A stretch of DNA of 64,000 nt from Microbulbifer donghaiensis (GTDB lineage: Bacteria; Pseudomonadota; Gammaproteobacteria; Pseudomonadales; Cellvibrionaceae): contig NZ_FQVA01000001.1 of NCBI RefSeq assembly GCF_900129095.1, positions 124,001 to 188,000 on the forward strand. Direction: 5' to 3'. Positions 26,404 through 35,675 of this stretch are shown piece after piece (within the stretch, counting starts at the first letter, position 1; every line of letters starts with the position of its first letter). A model generated the notes under the pieces. That model saw nothing but the letters and a program-made list of their open reading frames with translations, had not been told where the DNA came from and made no database searches. Made by a program: the position numbers and the translations under genes.

Positions 26404-28074
26404 ATGAAGCAAGTAAACAACAAGCTGCTGCTGGCAGCGGCGATCTCCGCTCTGCTGGCCGGTTGTGACAGCGGCGGTATCAACGTTGAGCCGAAAACTG
26501 TCGACAATTCTGTCGACAACTCCACCAGCACACCTGCTCCGGTTGAGACCGAAAACCCCTGTGCTTTCTACGAGAAGGCCGGCAAGACCGTGCAGGGTGA
26601 ATTCGTTGCTCCGAACTGCCTCTACTCTCCGAGCTTCGTAGACTCCGGCAACAACCTGACGGTTGATCTGTACATTCCGGCTCTGGAAGAAGGCGGCGCT
26701 CACGTGTTTGAAGGCAGCCTGTTCGTCGGTGAGAACTTCGATAATGACGCCGATATGGCTGCTGCCGGCATCAGCAAAGGTGGTGACGGCGCTAAGCTGA
26801 CCGTCGAGGCCGGCGCTACCATTGCGTTCCCGGACAAAACCAAGTTCATGGTTATCAACCGTGGCTCCCAGCTGATCGCCCGCGGCAGCCAGACTGCCCC
26901 GATCACCTTCACTTCCCTGACCGATGTAGAAGGCACCGTTGGTCCGGAAGACGTTTCCCAGTGGGGCGGCCTGGTTATCAATGGTTTCGGCGTAACCAAC
27001 AAGTGTGTGTACACCGGCTCTGTTGCCGGCGGTGACCTGGCTACTGCTGACTGTCACGTTGACGCGGAAGGTTCCGAGGGTGCCGACCAGTCCAACTACG
27101 GTGGCGCCAACAATGCGGACAGCTCCGGTGAGCTGCAGTACGTTGTGGTTAAGCACACCGGTGCAGCTGTGGCCAACGGCGACGAGCTGAACGGCATTTC
27201 CTGGGGCGCTGTAGGTAGCGGCACCATCGTCAAGAACATCGAAACCTACTCCACTTACGATGATGGTATTGAGTTCTTCGGCGGTGCGGTAAACGTTGAG
27301 AACTTCGTTGCCGTATACGTGCGCGACGACTCCATCGATATGGACGAAGGTTACTCCGGCACCATCACCAATGCGCTGGTCGTTCAGAGCGCGACCGACG
27401 GCGCCAACTGTATCGAGTCTGACGGTATCGGCAGCTACAGTGCCGGCACTGACTACTCCGGCATCATCGCGGCGGGTATCAACAGCCGCCCGAAAATCGA
27501 CGGTCTGACCTGCATCATTTCCCCGACCGACAAGGCCGCTGCAACTCACGACTTCGGCGCCGGCTGGCGTTTCCGTGAAGGCATCATGCCGCAAGTGACC
27601 AACTCCATGGTTGTGGCTTCCTACAGCGCGGATGCCACTCCTGGAGATAGCAGCAACTACTGTCTGCGTATCGACGATGCGGAGACCCTGCAGGGTGCAG
27701 AAGACGGTGACATGGTGCTGAAATCCAACCTCTTTATCTGTGAAGAGCTGGTGAAAGGTAACAATCTGCCCGGCGGGCAGACCATTCAGCAGTGGGCCGA
27801 AGCCAACGGCAACCAGTTTGCCACCATCACCGGTGCAACCGATCCGACTGCGACTGCCGATACCGGCCTGCAGGTACTGGAAGGTACTCCGTCTATCTTC
27901 TCCATCGCTGCTGCCAGCATGATGGTTGATGGCGCCGCTACTACCGTCGTACCGGATCCGGCTACTCGTGCTTACATCGGTGCGCTGAGCCAGGGCGGTA
28001 CTGACTGGACACTGGGCTGGACTTACGGCCTGCACGACGGCGCTCGCGGTCAGGCACTGTGGTTCGAAAACTAA
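26404..28074 (+). CDS. Large outer-membrane-type lipoprotein paired with a TonB receptor
   Basis: A 556-residue protein with a lipoprotein signal peptide (lipobox LLAG-C at about residues 17-21). After a Thr/Pro/Asn-rich linker come repeated short segments (for example GDGAKLTVEAGATIAF and YDDGIEFFGGAVNVEN) suggesting a beta-helix fold. Several cysteines in the mature part could form disulfides. Codon use is strongly biased to GCT, GGT, CTG, ATC and TCC, unlike neighbouring genes and typical of highly expressed genes. The TonB receptor gene follows by 116 bases, so it may be a surface accessory for that receptor. Specific function not recognised. Confidence 0.7.
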   Translation: MKQVNNKLLLAAAISALLAGCDSGGINVEPKTVDNSVDNSTSTPAPVETENPCAFYEKAGKTVQGEFVAPNCLYSPSFVDSGNNLTVDLYIPALEEGGAHVFEGSLFVGENFDNDADMAAAGISKGGDGAKLTVEAGATIAFPDKTKFMVINRGSQLIARGSQTAPITFTSLTDVEGTVGPEDVSQWGGLVINGFGVTNKCVYTGSVAGGDLATADCHVDAEGSEGADQSNYGGANNADSSGELQYVVVKHTGAAVANGDELNGISWGAVGSGTIVKNIETYSTYDDGIEFFGGAVNVENFVAVYVRDDSIDMDEGYSGTITNALVVQSATDGANCIESDGIGSYSAGTDYSGIIAAGINSRPKIDGLTCIISPTDKAAATHDFGAGWRFREGIMPQVTNSMVVASYSADATPGDSSNYCLRIDDAETLQGAEDGDMVLKSNLFICEELVKGNNLPGGQTIQQWAEANGNQFATITGATDPTATADTGLQVLEGTPSIFSIAAASMMVDGAATTVVPDPATRAYIGALSQGGTDWTLGWTYGLHDGARGQALWFEN

Positions 28075-28112
28075 GTGTAACGCTTAGTCCCAGGGATTAG
28101 ATCCCGGTCTGG

Positions 28113-28144
28113 GGGCGCCGCTTTCGCTACGGGAGTCGGCGCCC
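28113..28144 (+). terminator. Hairpin between lipoprotein and receptor genes
   Basis: GGGCGCCG (28113-28120) pairs with CGGCGCCC (28137-28144), followed by TCTTCG. The weak T content suggests an attenuator or mRNA-stabilising hairpin that lowers receptor expression relative to the lipoprotein rather than a full terminator. Confidence 0.4.
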
Positions 28145-28190
28145 TCTTCGATTCCACCGTGTCAATCAGAAACGATAAGAGGCCATGGTT

Positions 28191-30920
28191 ATGGTTAAGA
28201 AAGAAAAATTTCAAAGAGCGCCGTTGGTATTGGCTGTGGCCGCGGCCTCGACTCTCGGAACTGGCGCTTTTGCACAGGACGCTGAGCTGATCGAAAATTC
28301 TGCAGGCCCAGCGCCTCAGGTGAGCGCTCCCGCGATCGAAGAAGTCATGGTGCAAGGGCGCCTGCGCGATTCTGCCGAGATGCTGATCAATGAGCGTCTC
28401 GATGAAGAGGTAGTTACCGACGTTCTCGGTTCAGAAATGATCGGGCGCGTGGGGGACTCCACCGTCGCTGCGGCATTGCGTCGCGTGTCCGGCCTGACAT
28501 TGGTGAGCGAGAAGTTCGTCTATGTACGCGGCCTGGGTGAGCGCTATTCCAACACCACCCTAAATGGTGCGACGGTTCCCTCGCCGGACCTGACTCGCAA
28601 TGTGATCCCGCTGGATATCTTTCCCACTTCGGTAGTCGAGTCCCTGGCGGTGCAGAAGACCTATTCCGCTGATCAGGCGGCCACTTTCGGTGGCGGCAAT
28701 GTCGATATCCGCACCAAAGGCATTCCGGAACAGCTGACTTACTCGCTGGAAATCGGTAGTGGTTTTAACAGTGAAACCAAAGGGGATGTACTGAGTTACA
28801 ACGGCGGTTCCGATGACGATTTCGGTACCGACGATGGCACTCGCGCAATGTCGCGCGAAATCGATCGCGCTCTCGAGCGCTTCAACGGTAGTCTCGGTGT
28901 GCAGAATATCCGCGCTACCCTGATCAAAGAGGGTAACGTATATGGTAGCGCGCATGAAGCTACTGCTGCGGCGGCCGCCCTCAACCGCGAGTTGGCTCTG
29001 AACCTCAATCGCGATATCGCGATCGAGGAGGATTCGAGCCAGCCTGACTATGATGTCAAAGGCAGCGTAGGTAATCAGTTTTACTTTGGGGACAATTGGC
29101 AGGTTGGCTTCCTCGCCGGTGCCTCCTATAAAAATCAGTTGCGCGAAGAGAACAAGCTGAAGCGCAGCTATGGTTTCCCGGATGAGCGTATTGACACTGA
29201 GAATAAGTCCATCTATTCGGTGGATTTGACGGGGAACTTGAACGTCGGTGTGAATTTTGCCGACGAACACGATGTTTCTGCGACAAGTTTGTATCTGCGC
29301 AATACCGACGATTCCACTGCTGTTCGCGATTACTTCAACGAGAATGGAGAGGTGTCGAGCGGACATGGATTCCGCGAGTACTCGCTCAAATATGAAGAAC
29401 GCGACATGGTGGTCAACCAGGTTAAGGGCAGTCACTCCATCGGCCCGGAAAGCAAGCGTCTGCTGCCGCTTGTTGGCTGGGTGCCGGAAGATATCCGCGT
29501 AGATTGGTTCTACACCGATGCGCGTGCGGCAACCGATATTCCTAACGAGGTGAATATCTCGGCGATAACCGATGCCGATCCGGTCACCGGTGAAGTGCTG
29601 GACTCGCAGGTTTCCGGCGCAGCCGGTCCGTCTGCCAGCTATCGCTTTACCAAGCTTGAAGATGAGGTCATCAACTACGGTTGGTCCGCGACCCTCCCGC
29701 TCGAGTTTTCCTCTTCCAGTCTGGAACTGAGCGGCGGCGTGGCGCGCACAGAAAAAGGTCGCAGCTACAAGGAAACGAACCTCGTGCTGGAACAGGATGC
29801 CGACAGTTCCATTCTGCAGGGTGCTCTGGACGACGTGTTTTCTGACGAGCACATCAGCGATGCAGAAAACGATTTTGTGCTCGGTGTTGCTGGTAACAAC
29901 CGTAGCTATCTTGCGGCCACGCTGACCGATGCGGTTTTCGGTAAAGTAGACTGGACACTGAATGAAACCTGGCGTGTTTCCGCGGGTGCCCGTTGGGAAG
30001 ACTATAACCAGGTTGCAATCAAGTGGAATCCTTACGGAAATACCGTCGACAACCCCCAGGTAAACGTGAACGATCCCGATGCGATTCGCTCGTTCAGTGA
30101 GGATAAAATTTATCCGTCACTTTCGCTGACGTATATGGGCAACCTTTGGGCTGAGACGTTCCAGTTGCGTTTGGGTGCCAGTAAGACTGCTGTGCGGCCG
30201 GACCTGCGGGAAATTACCGACGCGATCTACATTGACCCGATTACCGGTGAGCGCATCAGCGGAAACCCGAATACTCGCCCGTCGGAAATTACCAACCTGG
30301 ATGTGCGTGCGGAATGGTTCTTCGATAGCGGGGATAACCTGACCGTATCCCTGTTCAACAAGGATATCCAGGATCCGATCGAGTTCTTCGAAAGGGCGTC
30401 CAGTGACACCAACATTTCCCGTGAAATTGTCAATGCCGAGTCCGGTGTGATCCGCGGTATTGAATTTGAGGGATTGAAGTCACTGGGCTTCATGGGTGAA
30501 ACCATGGATGCTTTCTTCGTACAGGGTAACGTTACCTTGCAGGATTCTGAACTCATTGCCGGTGACGAAGCTGATGCTCCGACCAACCCAGAGCGGGAAA
30601 TGACCGAAGCCTCTGAATATGTTGTCAACATGCTGGTCGGCTTCGATTCGCCGGACGGCGACCACTCAGCGACGCTGGGTTACAACGTATTTGGGGAGCG
30701 TTTGTACATTGCCGGTCGTAATGGTGCGCCCGATGGTTTCGAGCAGCCGTTCCACTCTCTGGACCTGACTTACTCCTGGTATCCGACTCAGGAGATTACT
30801 CTCAAGGCGAAAGTCCAGAACCTGCTCGACGAAACCATTGAGATCGAGCGTGCGGGTGTCATCGTCTTCGAAGAGAAGCCGGGGCAGACGTTCGCTTTGA
30901 GTGCACAATACAAATTCTAA
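28191..30920 (+). CDS. TonB-dependent outer-membrane receptor
   Basis: About 909 residues: signal peptide ending near TGAFA-Q, a TonB-box-like IEEVMVQGR at about residue 46, a plug domain (GDSTVAAALRRVSGLTLVSE ... VRGLGERYSNTTLNGA), then a long beta-barrel ending in ALSAQYKF with the terminal Phe of outer-membrane proteins. It imports an unknown ligand using ExbBD-TonB energy. ATG at 28191 is preferred over 28185 because the AAGAGG ribosome site then has normal spacing. Pairing with the upstream lipoprotein suggests a two-component uptake complex. A terminator follows at 30969. Confidence 0.9.
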   Translation: MVKKEKFQRAPLVLAVAAASTLGTGAFAQDAELIENSAGPAPQVSAPAIEEVMVQGRLRDSAEMLINERLDEEVVTDVLGSEMIGRVGDSTVAAALRRVSGLTLVSEKFVYVRGLGERYSNTTLNGATVPSPDLTRNVIPLDIFPTSVVESLAVQKTYSADQAATFGGGNVDIRTKGIPEQLTYSLEIGSGFNSETKGDVLSYNGGSDDDFGTDDGTRAMSREIDRALERFNGSLGVQNIRATLIKEGNVYGSAHEATAAAAALNRELALNLNRDIAIEEDSSQPDYDVKGSVGNQFYFGDNWQVGFLAGASYKNQLREENKLKRSYGFPDERIDTENKSIYSVDLTGNLNVGVNFADEHDVSATSLYLRNTDDSTAVRDYFNENGEVSSGHGFREYSLKYEERDMVVNQVKGSHSIGPESKRLLPLVGWVPEDIRVDWFYTDARAATDIPNEVNISAITDADPVTGEVLDSQVSGAAGPSASYRFTKLEDEVINYGWSATLPLEFSSSSLELSGGVARTEKGRSYKETNLVLEQDADSSILQGALDDVFSDEHISDAENDFVLGVAGNNRSYLAATLTDAVFGKVDWTLNETWRVSAGARWEDYNQVAIKWNPYGNTVDNPQVNVNDPDAIRSFSEDKIYPSLSLTYMGNLWAETFQLRLGASKTAVRPDLREITDAIYIDPITGERISGNPNTRPSEITNLDVRAEWFFDSGDNLTVSLFNKDIQDPIEFFERASSDTNISREIVNAESGVIRGIEFEGLKSLGFMGETMDAFFVQGNVTLQDSELIAGDEADAPTNPEREMTEASEYVVNMLVGFDSPDGDHSATLGYNVFGERLYIAGRNGAPDGFEQPFHSLDLTYSWYPTQEITLKAKVQNLLDETIEIERAGVIVFEEKPGQTFALSAQYKF

Positions 30921-30968
30921 TTGGAATCCCTCAGGATCATTAAGATTTAAACAACAGGGACTCATTGA

Positions 30969-31001
30969 GGCCGGGCACTGATAGCAGCGTCCGGCTTTTT
31001 T
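30969..31001 (+). terminator. Terminator of the TonB receptor gene
   Basis: GCCGG (30970-30974) pairs with CCGGC (30991-30995) across an A/G-rich loop, followed by six T. Located 50 bases after the receptor stop on the plus strand. Confidence 0.6.
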
Positions 31002-31014
31002 CGTTGAGAGCTGC

Positions 31015-31644
31015 TCAGCTGACGGAGCGCAGGTGTTGCTGCAAATCTTCCACCAGTCCCTTGGTGTCGGCCACCTCACAGAAGCGGCCGTTTAGCCGCT
31101 CGATACATTCCAGCTGCAACTGTTCGCTGGCTGTCGCAGTGGCGTCCGCAATCAGAATTGGGCAGTAGCCGTAGTCCGCGGCGGCGCGAATGGTGGATTC
31201 CACGGATTCATCGGTGAACACCCCGCAACAATACAGCTGGGAAATACCCAACTGGTGCAGGTGCGCCTGCAGGACGCTGTTGCCGAAAGGGCCCGAGCCG
31301 GTCTTGTTGACAATGACTTCATCGCCGTGCGGTGCCACGGAGTCGATAAATTCCGCCTCCTGTGAGCCCGGCGTCGAGTGTAGGTCGCGCTTCTTGTGCC
31401 AGTAGGTACGGTCGCGACCGTCGCGGGTTTTGCTGCGCGTACGAATGTGGATGACCTCGATACCCTTGTCGCGGAAAACCGCCTGCAGGCGCTGGATATT
31501 CGGCAGCACCGACTGCTCCAGTGTGGTGAAGTAGTAGGTCTGCTCTGACTCATCGAAGGAGCCCAGGCCACCCCCGGTAAAGAAACCACCATCCGGGGAG
31601 GCAAACAGGTGCTGGAGGTCGATGCAGAGTAGGGCGGGTTTCAT
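31015..31644 (-). CDS. Isochorismatase-fold hydrolase with Ser at the nucleophile position
   Basis: A 209-residue protein of the isochorismatase/cysteine hydrolase superfamily. The catalytic Asp is in LCIDLQHLF (D9) and the Lys in VNKTGSGPF. The usual TxxCVxxT nucleophile motif reads GVFTDESVESTIRAA, with Ser in place of Cys. Typical members cleave amides or nicotinamide-like substrates. With Ser it could act like isochorismatase-type enzymes that lack the Cys, use Ser, or be inactive. Substrate unknown. Convergent with the TonB receptor gene and same strand as the ETF-QO gene upstream. Confidence 0.8.
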   Translation of the reverse strand: MKPALLCIDLQHLFASPDGGFFTGGGLGSFDESEQTYYFTTLEQSVLPNIQRLQAVFRDKGIEVIHIRTRSKTRDGRDRTYWHKKRDLHSTPGSQEAEFIDSVAPHGDEVIVNKTGSGPFGNSVLQAHLHQLGISQLYCCGVFTDESVESTIRAAADYGYCPILIADATATASEQLQLECIERLNGRFCEVADTKGLVEDLQQHLRSVS

Positions 31645-31734
31645 ATCCGGTCTTCCGTTGTACTGACCGGAGGAAGCTTAGTCTGCTAAGTCGCTGGCGG
31701 CCAAAACAATGGCGCAGCCCTGCGGCACAGACAT

Positions 31735-31758
31735 AAAAAAGGCGCCCGGAGGGCGCCT
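31735..31758 (-). terminator. Terminator of the ETF-ubiquinone oxidoreductase gene
   Basis: On the minus strand AGGCGCCC-TCC-GGGCGCC is followed by a run of T (plus-strand A run 31735-31740). It lies directly after the 31773 gene end. A-tracts on both sides could allow bidirectional function. Confidence 0.8.
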
Positions 31759-31772
31759 AAAAAACAAACCGG

Positions 31773-33410
31773 TTACATATTCGGGTAGTTCGGGCCGCCG
31801 CCACCTTCCGGTGCCACCCAGACGATGTTCTGGGTAGGGTCCTTGATATCGCAGGTCTTGCAGTGCACACAGTTCTGCGCGTTGATCTGGAAGCGCAGCT
31901 TGCCCGCTTCCTCAACAACCTCGTACACCGCCGCCGGGCAGTAGCGCTGCGCCGGTTCGTCGTAGATCGGCAGGTTGTGATTCAGGGGGATCTCGTCGTC
32001 CTTCAGTGTCAGGTGGCAAGGCTGGTCTTCCTCGTGGTTGGTGTTGGAGATGAACACCGAGGAAAGCTTGTCGAAGCTGAGCACGCCATCCGGTTTCGGA
32101 TAGTCGATCTTCTTGCAGTCCGCTGCGGGTTTCAGCTGGGCGTGATCCGCCTTGGAGTCCCGCAGGGTCCATGGCAGTTTGCCCTGGAAGATGTTGATAT
32201 CGATAAACGCATAGGCGGAGCCGACAATGTTGCCCCACTTGTGCTGTGCCGGGCCGAAATTGCGCTGCTTGTGCAGCTCTTTCCATGCCCAGCTGTCGCG
32301 GTACTTGCTGCTGTAATCGGTCAGCTCGTCATTGGCGCGCTCGGCGGCCAGGGCTTCCGCGACGCTCTCGGCGGCGACCATGCCGGACTTCATCGCGGTG
32401 TGATTGCCCTTGATCTTGGCGAAGTTCAATGTGCCGGCGTTGTCGCCGATCAGCAGGCCGCCGGGGAAGGTCATCTTCGGCTGGGACTGCAGGCCGCCCT
32501 TGGTGATGGCGCGGGCGCCGTAGGCCACGCGCTGGCCGCCTTCCAGGTACTGCTTGATCACCGGGTGGTGCTTGTAGCGCTGGAACTCGTCGAACGGGCT
32601 GACATGCGGGTTGCTGTAGGCCAGATCGGTGATCAGGCCGACGACCACCTGGTTGTCCTCCAGGTGATAGAGGAAGCCGCCGCCGTGGGAGCCGCTCTCG
32701 TCCAGCGGCCAGCCGGCGGTGTGTACCACCAGGCCCTGCTGGTGCTTGTCGTCGGCGATCTTCCAGATTTCCTTGATGCCGATGCCGTAATGCTGCGGAT
32801 CGACGCCTTCGTCCAGCTTGAAGCGCTCGATCAGCTGCTTGCCCAGATGGCCGCGACAGCCTTCTGCAAACAGGGTGTACTTGGCGTGCAGCTCCATGCC
32901 GGGCATATAGGAGTCTTTGTGTTCGCCGTTCATGCCCACGCCCATATCGCCGGTGGCGATACCCTTGACGGAGCCGTCCTCGCCGTAGAGCACTTCCGCC
33001 GCAGCGAAGCCGGGGAAGATCTCCACGCCGAGATTCTCAGCCTGTTCCGCCAGCCAGCGGCACAGGTTGCCGAGGCTGATGATGTAGTTGCCTTCGTTGT
33101 GCATGGTGCTGGGCACAAAGAAGTTGGGGACTTTGCTGGCCTTTTCGGCGCTGCCCATCACGTAGATGTCGTCGCCCTTCACCTCGGTATTCAGTGGCGC
33201 ACCGCGGTCTTTCCAGTCGGGGAAGAGCTCGTTCAGGGCCGTGGGTTCAAATACCGCGCCGGAGAGGATATGGGCCCCGACTTCGGAACCTTTTTCCACG
33301 ACACAGACGGAGATGTCTTCATTGAGCTGGCGAATACGGCAGGCCGCTGCCAGACCGGCGGGACCGGCACCAACGATCACTACATCGTATTCCATTGATT
33401 CGCGTTCCAC
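31773..33410 (-). CDS. etfD: Electron transfer flavoprotein-ubiquinone oxidoreductase
   Basis: A 545-residue membrane-associated flavo-iron-sulfur protein that moves electrons from reduced ETF to ubiquinone. The N-terminal FAD motif is VVIVGAGPAGLAAA (about residues 9-22). The C-terminal [4Fe-4S] ligands lie in RYCPAAVYE and QNCVHCKTCDIKDP. GTG at 33410 is chosen as start: it gives the family N-terminus MERESMEYD and has GAGGAG at ideal spacing. Alternatives are ATG 33395 and TTG 33434. It is divergent from etfBA, its electron donor genes. Confidence 0.95.
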   Translation of the reverse strand: MERESMEYDVVIVGAGPAGLAAACRIRQLNEDISVCVVEKGSEVGAHILSGAVFEPTALNELFPDWKDRGAPLNTEVKGDDIYVMGSAEKASKVPNFFVPSTMHNEGNYIISLGNLCRWLAEQAENLGVEIFPGFAAAEVLYGEDGSVKGIATGDMGVGMNGEHKDSYMPGMELHAKYTLFAEGCRGHLGKQLIERFKLDEGVDPQHYGIGIKEIWKIADDKHQQGLVVHTAGWPLDESGSHGGGFLYHLEDNQVVVGLITDLAYSNPHVSPFDEFQRYKHHPVIKQYLEGGQRVAYGARAITKGGLQSQPKMTFPGGLLIGDNAGTLNFAKIKGNHTAMKSGMVAAESVAEALAAERANDELTDYSSKYRDSWAWKELHKQRNFGPAQHKWGNIVGSAYAFIDINIFQGKLPWTLRDSKADHAQLKPAADCKKIDYPKPDGVLSFDKLSSVFISNTNHEEDQPCHLTLKDDEIPLNHNLPIYDEPAQRYCPAAVYEVVEEAGKLRFQINAQNCVHCKTCDIKDPTQNIVWVAPEGGGGPNYPNM

Positions 33411-33766
33411 GGCGCTCTCCTCAGCTGGTTGCAATCGATTATTGTTGGCCGCAAATGGCCTTATACATTTATATTGGTCGCGGATTATATAGGTGTTTGA
33501 GCAACCCTACCAATTGCAGGACTATTCATTTGTCATGGCAAAAGTGCCGTATTTCAAGTACTTAGCCTAGAGATATAGTCAGCTTATATGCCGGGAAATA
33601 GATTTGCTGAATGGCAGTTGGCTCGTCTATTTGGCTATTGATTTTGCTCTATAGAAGGGCCACCATACACGCCGTTCAAACACTTGTTTGACTAGAATAC
33701 CGTACTGGTTCGCGATATGAACTGTCAGTCGCGGCTCCCAAATGGCTTATTTAAGACGGGATTTCC
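33411..33766. other. Divergent promoter region of the ETF genes
   Basis: A 356-bp AT-rich region with promoters for etfD (minus) and etfBA (plus). It holds the PsrA-type palindrome at 33676-33692, annotated separately. No small gene is evident. Confidence 0.5.
33676..33692. promoter_or_regulatory. PsrA-type operator upstream of etfBA
   Basis: TTCAAAC-ACTT-GTTTGA contains CAAAC-N4-GTTTG, matching the published PsrA consensus (G/C)AAAC-N2-4-GTTT(G/C). In pseudomonads PsrA, a fatty-acid-responsive TetR regulator, controls etf and beta-oxidation genes. The site is about 75 bases before etfB and overlaps a TTGACT/TAGAAT-containing promoter stretch. No psrA gene is in the window. Confidence 0.65.
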
Positions 33767-34516
33767 ATGAAAGTTCTTGTAGCTGTGAAACGCGTTGTGG
33801 ATTACAACGTCAAGGTCCGCCCGAAGGCGGATGGTTCTGACGTCGATACTGCCAACGTAAAAATGTCTATCAACCCCTTCTGCGAAATTGCGGTGGAAGA
33901 GGCGGTACGCTTGAAGGAGAAAGGCGTTGTCAGCGAGATAGTCGCCGTTTCCATGGGTCCCAAGCAGTGCCAGGAGCAGATCCGCACCGCGCTGGCGCTG
34001 GGCGCCGACCGCGGCATCCTGGTAGAGACCGATGCCGATCTGCAGCCGCTGGCGGTGGCCAAGTGCCTGAAGGCGATCGTCGACAAGGAAGAGCCGCAAC
34101 TGGTGATTATGGGCAAACAGTCCATCGATGGCGATAACAACCAGACTGGTCAGATGCTGGGTGCACTGACTGGCTTGGGGCAGGGCACCTTCGCTTCTGA
34201 AGTGACTGTTGAGGGTGAGTCCGTCAAGGTGACCCGCGAGGTAGATGGCGGTCTGCAAACCGTTGAGCTGAAGCTGCCGGCTATCGTTACCACCGACCTG
34301 CGCCTGAATGAGCCGCGTTATGCTTCGCTGCCGAACATCATGAAGGCGAAGAAGAAGCCGCTCGATACCACCAACCCGGAAGAGCTGGGTGTGGACATCA
34401 CTCCGCGTACCAAGACCCTGAAGGTCGAGCCGCCGGCCGAGCGCCAGGCTGGCGTCAAGGTTGCCGATGTGGCGGAACTGGTAGAGAAACTGAAGAATGA
34501 GGCGAAGGTAATCTGA
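33767..34516 (+). CDS. etfB: Electron transfer flavoprotein beta subunit
   Basis: A 249-residue ETF small subunit that binds AMP and accepts electrons from acyl-CoA and other dehydrogenases together with EtfA. The N-terminus [18 protein letters not shown] and the central [19 protein letters not shown] and [19 protein letters not shown] segments are family signatures. It shares one base with the etfA start (TGATG), so the subunits are translationally coupled. Probably controlled by PsrA. Confidence 0.96.
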   Translation: MKVLVAVKRVVDYNVKVRPKADGSDVDTANVKMSINPFCEIAVEEAVRLKEKGVVSEIVAVSMGPKQCQEQIRTALALGADRGILVETDADLQPLAVAKCLKAIVDKEEPQLVIMGKQSIDGDNNQTGQMLGALTGLGQGTFASEVTVEGESVKVTREVDGGLQTVELKLPAIVTTDLRLNEPRYASLPNIMKAKKKPLDTTNPEELGVDITPRTKTLKVEPPAERQAGVKVADVAELVEKLKNEAKVI

Positions 34517-35445
34517 TGAGCATTCTGGTTATTGCTGAACACGACAACGCCGAACTGAAAGGCGCTACGCTCAATACCGTCGCCGCGGCCAAAGCCATCG
34601 GCGGTGATGTTCACGTCCTGGTTGCCGGCGCCGGTTGTGGCCCGGTGGGAGAGGCCGCTGCAAAAATCGACGGTGCGAGCAAAGTGCTGGTGGCCGACAA
34701 CGCCGCCTATGAGCATCAACTGGCCGAGAATGTGGCCAAGCTGGTTGCGGACCTGGGCAAGGACTACAGCCATATCCTGGCTCCGGCCACGACTACCGGC
34801 AAGAACATGCTGCCGCGCGCCGCGGCTCTGCTGGACGTGCAGCCGATCTCCGACATCATTGGTGTTGAGGGTGCGGACACCTTCAAGCGCCCGATTTACG
34901 CCGGTAACGTGATCGCGACCGTGCAAAGCAGTGATGCGATCAAGGTCATCACCGTGCGCACCACGGCCTTTGATGCGGTAGCCGCCGAGGGCGGTAGCGC
35001 GGCCGTTGAGTCCGTGAGCATCGCGGACGACGCCGGCATTTCCACTTTTGTTGGTGAGGAGCTGGCCGTTTCTGACCGCCCGGAACTGACTGCCGCCCGC
35101 GTGGTGATTTCCGGTGGTCGCGGTATGCAGAACGGCGAAAACTTCGAGATGCTGTACAAGCTGGCGGACAAGCTGGGTGCTGCCGTGGGCGCCTCCCGCG
35201 CGGCGGTCGACGCCGGTTTCGTGCCCAACGATATGCAGGTTGGCCAGACCGGCAAGATCGTTGCCCCGGATCTGTACATTGCCGTCGGTATCTCCGGTGC
35301 GATTCAGCACCTGGCCGGTATGAAGGATTCGAAAGTCATCGTGGCGATCAACAAGGATGAGGAGGCGCCAATCTTCTCTGTTGCTGACTATGGCCTGGTG
35401 GCGGATCTTTTTGACGCGATCCCAGAGCTTGAAACAAAGTTGTAA
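34516..35445 (+). CDS. etfA: Electron transfer flavoprotein alpha subunit
   Basis: A 309-residue ETF large subunit carrying FAD. The C-terminal FAD domain is clear: [20 protein letters not shown], then [19 protein letters not shown] and [18 protein letters not shown]. It forms a heterodimer with EtfB and delivers electrons to the ETF-QO encoded divergently. A rho-independent terminator follows within 30 bases. Confidence 0.97.
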   Translation: MSILVIAEHDNAELKGATLNTVAAAKAIGGDVHVLVAGAGCGPVGEAAAKIDGASKVLVADNAAYEHQLAENVAKLVADLGKDYSHILAPATTTGKNMLPRAAALLDVQPISDIIGVEGADTFKRPIYAGNVIATVQSSDAIKVITVRTTAFDAVAAEGGSAAVESVSIADDAGISTFVGEELAVSDRPELTAARVVISGGRGMQNGENFEMLYKLADKLGAAVGASRAAVDAGFVPNDMQVGQTGKIVAPDLYIAVGISGAIQHLAGMKDSKVIVAINKDEEAPIFSVADYGLVADLFDAIPELETKL

Positions 35446-35473
35446 TTTTTGATTAATATACTAATCAATATTG

Positions 35474-35504
35474 GAAAGGGCGGCATTGAGTCGCCCTTTC
35501 TTTT
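35474..35504 (+). terminator. Terminator of etfBA
   Basis: GAAAGGGCG (35474-35482) pairs with CGCCCTTTC (35492-35500) around a 9-base loop and is followed by TTTTATT. It is placed just after the etfA stop. Confidence 0.85.
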
Positions 35505-35675
35505 ATTGGGTTGGTACTGTTTGCCCAACTTGGCGCGTTTTGCGAAGTGTGATTGAAAAGTGTCCACTATACTGCGCCAAGCCCGGAACATTGCCTTTCC
35601 CCGGCTGACGAAAGAGAATAGGCGTCAATAATTGATAAATTCAGTCAATTCTTGAACTGATACGCAGGTTTGTAC

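Noticed and set aside
26392-28035. Long 547-codon open frame on the minus strand opposite the lipoprotein gene
   Set aside because: It is a shadow of the strongly codon-biased plus-strand gene. The plus-strand frame has a lipoprotein signal and good ribosome site; the antisense frame has none.
31863-33398. 511-codon plus-strand open frame opposite the ETF-QO gene
   Set aside because: The minus-strand protein has all ETF-QO motifs; the opposite frame is hydrophobic, repetitive translation caused by GC-rich third positions.
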